A stretch of 40,312 bases of DNA. Source: Jaenimonas drosophilae. Taxonomy: Eukaryota > Euglenozoa > Kinetoplastea > Trypanosomatida > Trypanosomatidae. The notes beneath the pieces were generated by a model. That model did no database searches. It saw nothing but the letters and a program-made list of their open reading frames with translations, and was not told the DNA's origin. A program made the position numbers and the translations under genes. Shown here piece after piece: positions 39,101 to 40,312 of the stretch. The stretch covers positions 1 to 40,312 of the forward strand of contig JASAON010001495.1 in assembly GCA_030849065.1 (NCBI GenBank), read 5' to 3'. The number at the start of each line of letters is the position of its first letter. Within the stretch, counting starts at the first letter, position 1.

Positions 39101-40312
39101 GATGTTGCAGCTGTTGCACTTCGGCTGTTCCTCGTGCTCCACCGCCTCATGATCATCACGCCAGTTGTGCTCGAGCACATTCTTGTGTTGGCGTGGATGG
39201 CGATGAAGTTGGATTCATCATCACCAACAACAACAACAACAACAACACGTTCAACATCATCTTCACCATCGTCACCAACCACGTTGGCCTTGCGTGCATT
39301 GATGCAGGTGTTGCAGCAGCACCAATCCGTACATCTCACCTCCACGAGTCTTGTGGCATTGATGGAGATGCGTGCGTACATCAACATTCACAAGATGAAG
39401 ATGAATAAGAACAACAACAACAACAGCGTCATTGATGTTGTTACGCTGCATCAATGGGCACTGTGGCGTGTAGTGTTGGAGCTGCAACATAAATCGTGCA
39501 TGGATCAAGTGGAGGTGATGCAGATATTGCGTTCATCCACCACCACCACCAACAACAACAACGTGGATGTGCAGATGAGCTCTACACTTCTTCATGATCT
39601 TCGCGACGGCTGCATCAACTTCCTTCTGACGCATCAGCATCATCAACGTGGCTACGACGCACCCTTCATCCACGCTGGTGAGATGGCGGTACACGCACTC
39701 GGAACTCATTCATCCTTTGTGTTGCAAGTCCTGGATGCAGCACACATACGCAGCACCTCACCGGTACAACGTATGTCTTCTGGCCGATCACGTCACCTTC
39801 TGCAGCTCCTCATGCTGGAAGAGGAAGAGAAGTTGTGCGTTTCTCTGCCAACATCATCATCATCAACATCCTTTGATGTGTTGTGGTTGTTTGCTGCTCC
39901 ACGTGCCGTGGATGGTGCGTGTCCGACAACGATGAAACAACTTCTGCATCGGCTGGCCTTTGCCACACATGCGCTCTCGTTGCGCGATGATGTACGTGGC
40001 CATGATCATCACCCGTGGAAGTACTTCATCTCCATGTTGATGCCATTGTTGTTGTTGGATCATCATCACGATGGTTTTCACGTGGATGCAACAACAACAA
40101 CAACAACAACAACGTGCGAAGAGTTGCAAAGTGTGGTACACGCACATCTACTTGAATGCCATCAACATCAAGATGATTCTCTCAGCATCATGTATGTGTG
40201 CTGCCAACGTACGTTGCGCGCCTTGTGCTCATCAACGTCTTCTTCCGTTTGGCCACTTGTGTGGGCACTTGCCATGGCAATGAAAGAGATGCAGCACATC
40301 AACACGAGTAGC
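30182..40312 (+). CDS. Giant ORF, at least 3,377 codons, unknown alpha-helical protein; 3' end outside window
   Basis: From ATG 30182 I read every codon to 40312 and met no stop; frame checks at 31139, 33359, 36599, 38759 and 40019 agree, and the window ends on a codon boundary. The other five frames hold only short ORFs. The protein begins MFVTRQLRCALHAYVLAAV, which could be an import signal. It continues as amphipathic helices rich in Leu, Val, Ala, His and Trp, suggesting an alpha-solenoid. Dozens of short Ser, Thr, Asp, His, Asn and Gln runs, encoded by TCA, ACA, GAT, CAT, AAC and CAA repeats, probably mark surface loops. I found no P-loop, kinase, protease, zinc-finger or clear transmembrane motif. 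A second start, in-frame ATG 30281, is possible if the AG at 30243-30244 behind the T9-(TTG)n tract is used. The family is unrecognised: large HEAT-like scaffold, PPR-like factor or flagellar protein are all open. Confidence 0.9.
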   Translation, partial: MFVTRQLRCALHAYVLAAVQQGEWRACLAALEHMSVAQLVQMPLPTILPLLAHQHHQWEALCMMHASLATTTTTTAATSSSMSEEEIVAKLPRLSPASSSTSTNDVREVVVEIHDDDGVDDVVATQWLRHAVLAPEAVQCGGSASTMVLILRNMAARHHHLDDHLRSECARVMDAWLAEPGKYPRLLAHTSMNELQQASRWLRGEERTTQHGVHASSSSSSTSTQEAQTSSSHHACSFPPHITSISAVEIILTNLLTAIVLAPSSSSISTTRGHRSFMPAADAMDQLTRWCSSQRGHVDDDDVAASIIATVLRWMHKGTNDVDGVHRLVAAELLLRVFAKSTTPPASSSSSSLAYACITGLHVDVLRRWKVHPKQQQQQHDASSMLIYVPSLTSTRTLPMDDVHAERLCAKATAAEEHKAWRRWCSTLRYMWMNANVDAALRQGVAHQDNHNEIHDDVQHRSTSSSSSSVLATLLADQILSAQPVGDAMMMLSRAAYVDGAVVAAAMVGVGSTAWASMHGASTSSARVATASVDELVAASIEYIITSMRSDTRTHVGGGVRIDDVVVMDALSIMNSATFASLGLLHKKKNDDDDHVWSWVSSLDVRMQQRVVAVSRRLGAATARRWMSITPTLDVGDERCLASVLMLLVKEMPTTNMKMADARHNTSMLVSREQSKHTDALEDDHADDDGLDDLLNTERLIDTATDDVLDVEVDAATPWLWLVACGDGGISNVVRLGDALIHRYIEEVQDKKHTSSSSSCFTNTPLHVLRALINVMTSASTRTEIVREWLQRHVTHQHHHDKATTTTTAYSLLVVQLVLVASLQHPSTIINMEEQMLMLQDCVSGHDAGSSVLPYEDVLRCVVLLLRTSGDSVYHQHASTCALRAVLTTMEVSHDSAQHTTTPTTTTTSILELLSWMLLQHRHAPHWMGALVLQSGAEDEDDGLVRVAHPHQADHVAFHQRHTRRSSSSSSSSSSLWRAHLHDELHASSEINLRRVRHLFYQRQHELTMTELAWFAQMLQRAPLHLVEDVVECARQRAHVSNDATTLISIILACVDAAAHFCMSVVAHTHYIPTTTTTTTSSDGTCNNNNKKVAKTRNQRLWEHTRAVAVVVGALRLWPASSSSSRHHHDGVVDDDVDDDDTHRRLFASLRIVASINSGDDANIIHEKMYAMLMQTNLYSSMHQHVRAREDVCAAIEMAANVGDVFALMAYAAHRQKWARPPLPSAAMLALMLSAHQHGHVSGHAPTTHNTSSSSSSPTTTTLTQLMVDGVESTAEVLAWKHAQSVEEIVLSCGRGPHANHDADADVRDDDDDVEAVLLLELRRVAAQQRWHRTHRPTSQYEQRGAMRIMDLLANIMRSLYGLHIATPTTTTTTTARVTDVCWWLEVPRIDVMHELVEVSSLCALQHRVLMMMKRVPLDGTTCVALTRVLVEMVELVMMYVRQHHCEEERVCAKKMWGEMQQWIAQQCKKTNNHDEDDVGGVGVGIIYEHLHQRLMVMEEVGLHKRAQRGNDSRSMEEQLILQTDATAMDVRARNMMLHVHTHASPTLCLASRLCLLAHRLRLRDDSCDVVSHVVAAEYVTRWWSEAEQCTSSTTCADDDDDDVWLAYALRRTSEIIEASQLMTSMHQLRLEVLPSSSSSSSSPTCAASADLLVACRGALTQLRFRLHAAVLCRLPTYVEGCISKKNMMKDDHHDVDGVRDAVLMLACVLARQAMALSATSPTGKHARCLAARLAEMASATSCTTHINQEEMQRRWVLHVLRDVLEPHTSPRRTTCNHSHHPSTSSVMMYGDVFWRSMAMMMEMPLEQQLAKHAEVFHLLGSAITTQMELNNSNNNNSIHDDDGGDEAATTTELCYDHVAELLLFVVLSSSVILHGDVVCRGGANRRNVRRVCSIISEHTRFALIHQQQQDDDEDDDVLHPLLVAALFRVAHRGASRTSPLNALLMTSGMYQNTNVDDDDDVHAHILGVVVQVCLAFTNRAGEVSISSAEVLLQQLGRVAPHRVGVAMTLMQQLTPRVGANVFACWRWRCVVAAVAMQSCGPWQMTALATHVLPALIHNNNNDVVGGEFSELLLPSPTHTSVWETSAQRWKQLDELMHSSSSSSSPLVELFLRARRCENITAQHIYCESMRDATTTAGLIRASSAGVREVWASRCTNSSASSCIDDDVAQRIFITTQLATNTSTSLTCELHQQHTWWLESSVLFAAQSSRRHTASMSLPTVDEEQQQQQQHREEDVRQQDTTTSWMKKRYAYPASMCLIAPMEEMISNNNSKNNTNAAETCASSSSTQTCWNVVGTCAWVRLVDELRCAADDAAVLRWINARVLAEDLRSTELSVAAWKMLHQHNIMASPTTTTTTTSSTTQLHCAFMCALVRVGDVCDTVGRQLRLEVLSWMIANVVEASAAQQHKNCCANDDDDDDVVSVVAAACTLVTSWLQTSSSSSAAVLEQVKEDVANIATCVELLLRCIRGDAAARTEMMKMIMHPRDDAHVCWQMSLWPPALWELALASAMQPTTEMCHDGALMELRHPRVVCNLMKQMLESELHPSSSQHRLVLHHHQQRVDVAVAGLSSLRPTTPPHRPLLQLVHVAHEYLHHGRCTWTRPHKEEDATLADNNNNNNNMVVSWIKQKKTEPLASRRRGVDVVMAMMIGALNTFHQRCGDAHNFAVFAAAARDASAMLIEPWQHQPTSSSSSCVLCVVPTDWEAFLRFVVARISLARRHDNVDVRTTSAVMNMIHHAAASNHVDARLDDVYVLQQLLLFVLRSHMAAMSLVSPNGFHAERQAAINTTWSAWIHVLRMCHNINVPTTPKTKKRSIIITNASLIVELKEWVGPVAVKLMRRLSCTTTQQQQQRVPLTLDGVFHFFCGTWRSWTRRRRWWRNAPTIVATLRHDVDQLEHNLGELLQHNNNNNNMLDRGELLKRIHRRYSSFVKQAQKCAHQHGIVPPHDIILRSFSVAVAITMVVERDGDVVVVVGADVAAVALRLFLVLHRLMIITPVVLEHILVLAWMAMKLDSSSPTTTTTTTRSTSSSPSSPTTLALRALMQVLQQHQSVHLTSTSLVALMEMRAYINIHKMKMNKNNNNNSVIDVVTLHQWALWRVVLELQHKSCMDQVEVMQILRSSTTTTNNNNVDVQMSSTLLHDLRDGCINFLLTHQHHQRGYDAPFIHAGEMAVHALGTHSSFVLQVLDAAHIRSTSPVQRMSSGRSRHLLQLLMLEEEEKLCVSLPTSSSSTSFDVLWLFAAPRAVDGACPTTMKQLLHRLAFATHALSLRDDVRGHDHHPWKYFISMLMPLLLLDHHHDGFHVDATTTTTTTTCEELQSVVHAHLLECHQHQDDSLSIMYVCCQRTLRALCSSTSSSVWPLVWALAMAMKEMQHINTSS

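Noticed and set aside
1..40312. tRNA, rRNA, CRISPR array, insertion sequence or retroelement.
   Set aside because: I looked for GTTCGA-type B boxes, regular spacer-repeat arrays, terminal inverted repeats and transposase or reverse-transcriptase motifs and found none. The dense repeats are simple trinucleotide microsatellites, not CRISPR.

Overview
The window looks like nuclear DNA of a flagellate protist of the kinetoplastid type, closest in style to a free-living bodonid; I cannot name a species. Three things point this way. Every supportable gene lies on the + strand, with no convincing gene on the - strand. Almost every gene is one uninterrupted ORF, preceded by a pyrimidine tract and an AG, which is the signature of trans-splicing in a polycistronic unit. 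The contents also fit, with an iron superoxide dismutase, small Tim, gamma-carbonic-anhydrase-like protein and divergent mitoribosomal uL2. Trinucleotide repeats (CAA, CAT, GAT, GTT) pervade the sequence. Inside genes they are read as Ser, Thr, Asp, His, Gln or Asn runs. In leaders they tend to be CAA/CAT, and after stop codons GTT/GAT.

Layout. 2-691: 5'-truncated mitochondrial membrane protein, FAM210/DUF1279-like. 1010-1894: gamma-carbonic-anhydrase-like protein. 2272-5133: large multipass membrane protein of unknown function. 5544-7373: neutral sphingomyelinase / inositol-phosphosphingolipid phospholipase C. 8393-12091: coiled-coil, LRR and charged-repeat protein with an all-beta-like C-terminal domain. 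12853-13053: small hypothetical gene. 13403-15973: SUMO-activating enzyme subunit UBA2 with an unusual N-terminal extension. 16335-17924: ABC1/ADCK/COQ8 atypical kinase. 18263-19060, 19283-19624, 19968-22049 and 22500-24263: four proteins I do not recognise, one of them a small membrane/coiled-coil protein and one possibly flagellar. 24264-26300: a 2-kb gene-poor spacer rich in splice-acceptor-like signals. 26301-27491: mitoribosomal uL2m. 27837-28526: mitochondrial Fe-SOD. 29491-29787: small Tim chaperone. 30182-40312: a giant ORF with no stop codon, running off the window edge.

The giant ORF is the main result. Reading 30182 to 40312 in one frame gives 3,377 codons without a stop, and the window ends exactly on a codon boundary. 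The protein is helical, with many low-complexity inserts, and shows no motif I recognise. Its predicted leader starts at a strong acceptor at 29998-29999 and contains a 41-codon upstream ORF whose peptide resembles a mitochondrial presequence.

At least six genes (FAM210-like, gamma-CA-like, ADCK, uL2m, Fe-SOD, small Tim) should act in mitochondria. As usual in kinetoplastid directional clusters, neighbours need not share a pathway: sphingolipid turnover, SUMO activation and mitochondrial biogenesis genes are simply co-transcribed. All identifications come from reading motifs by eye; no database search was run.
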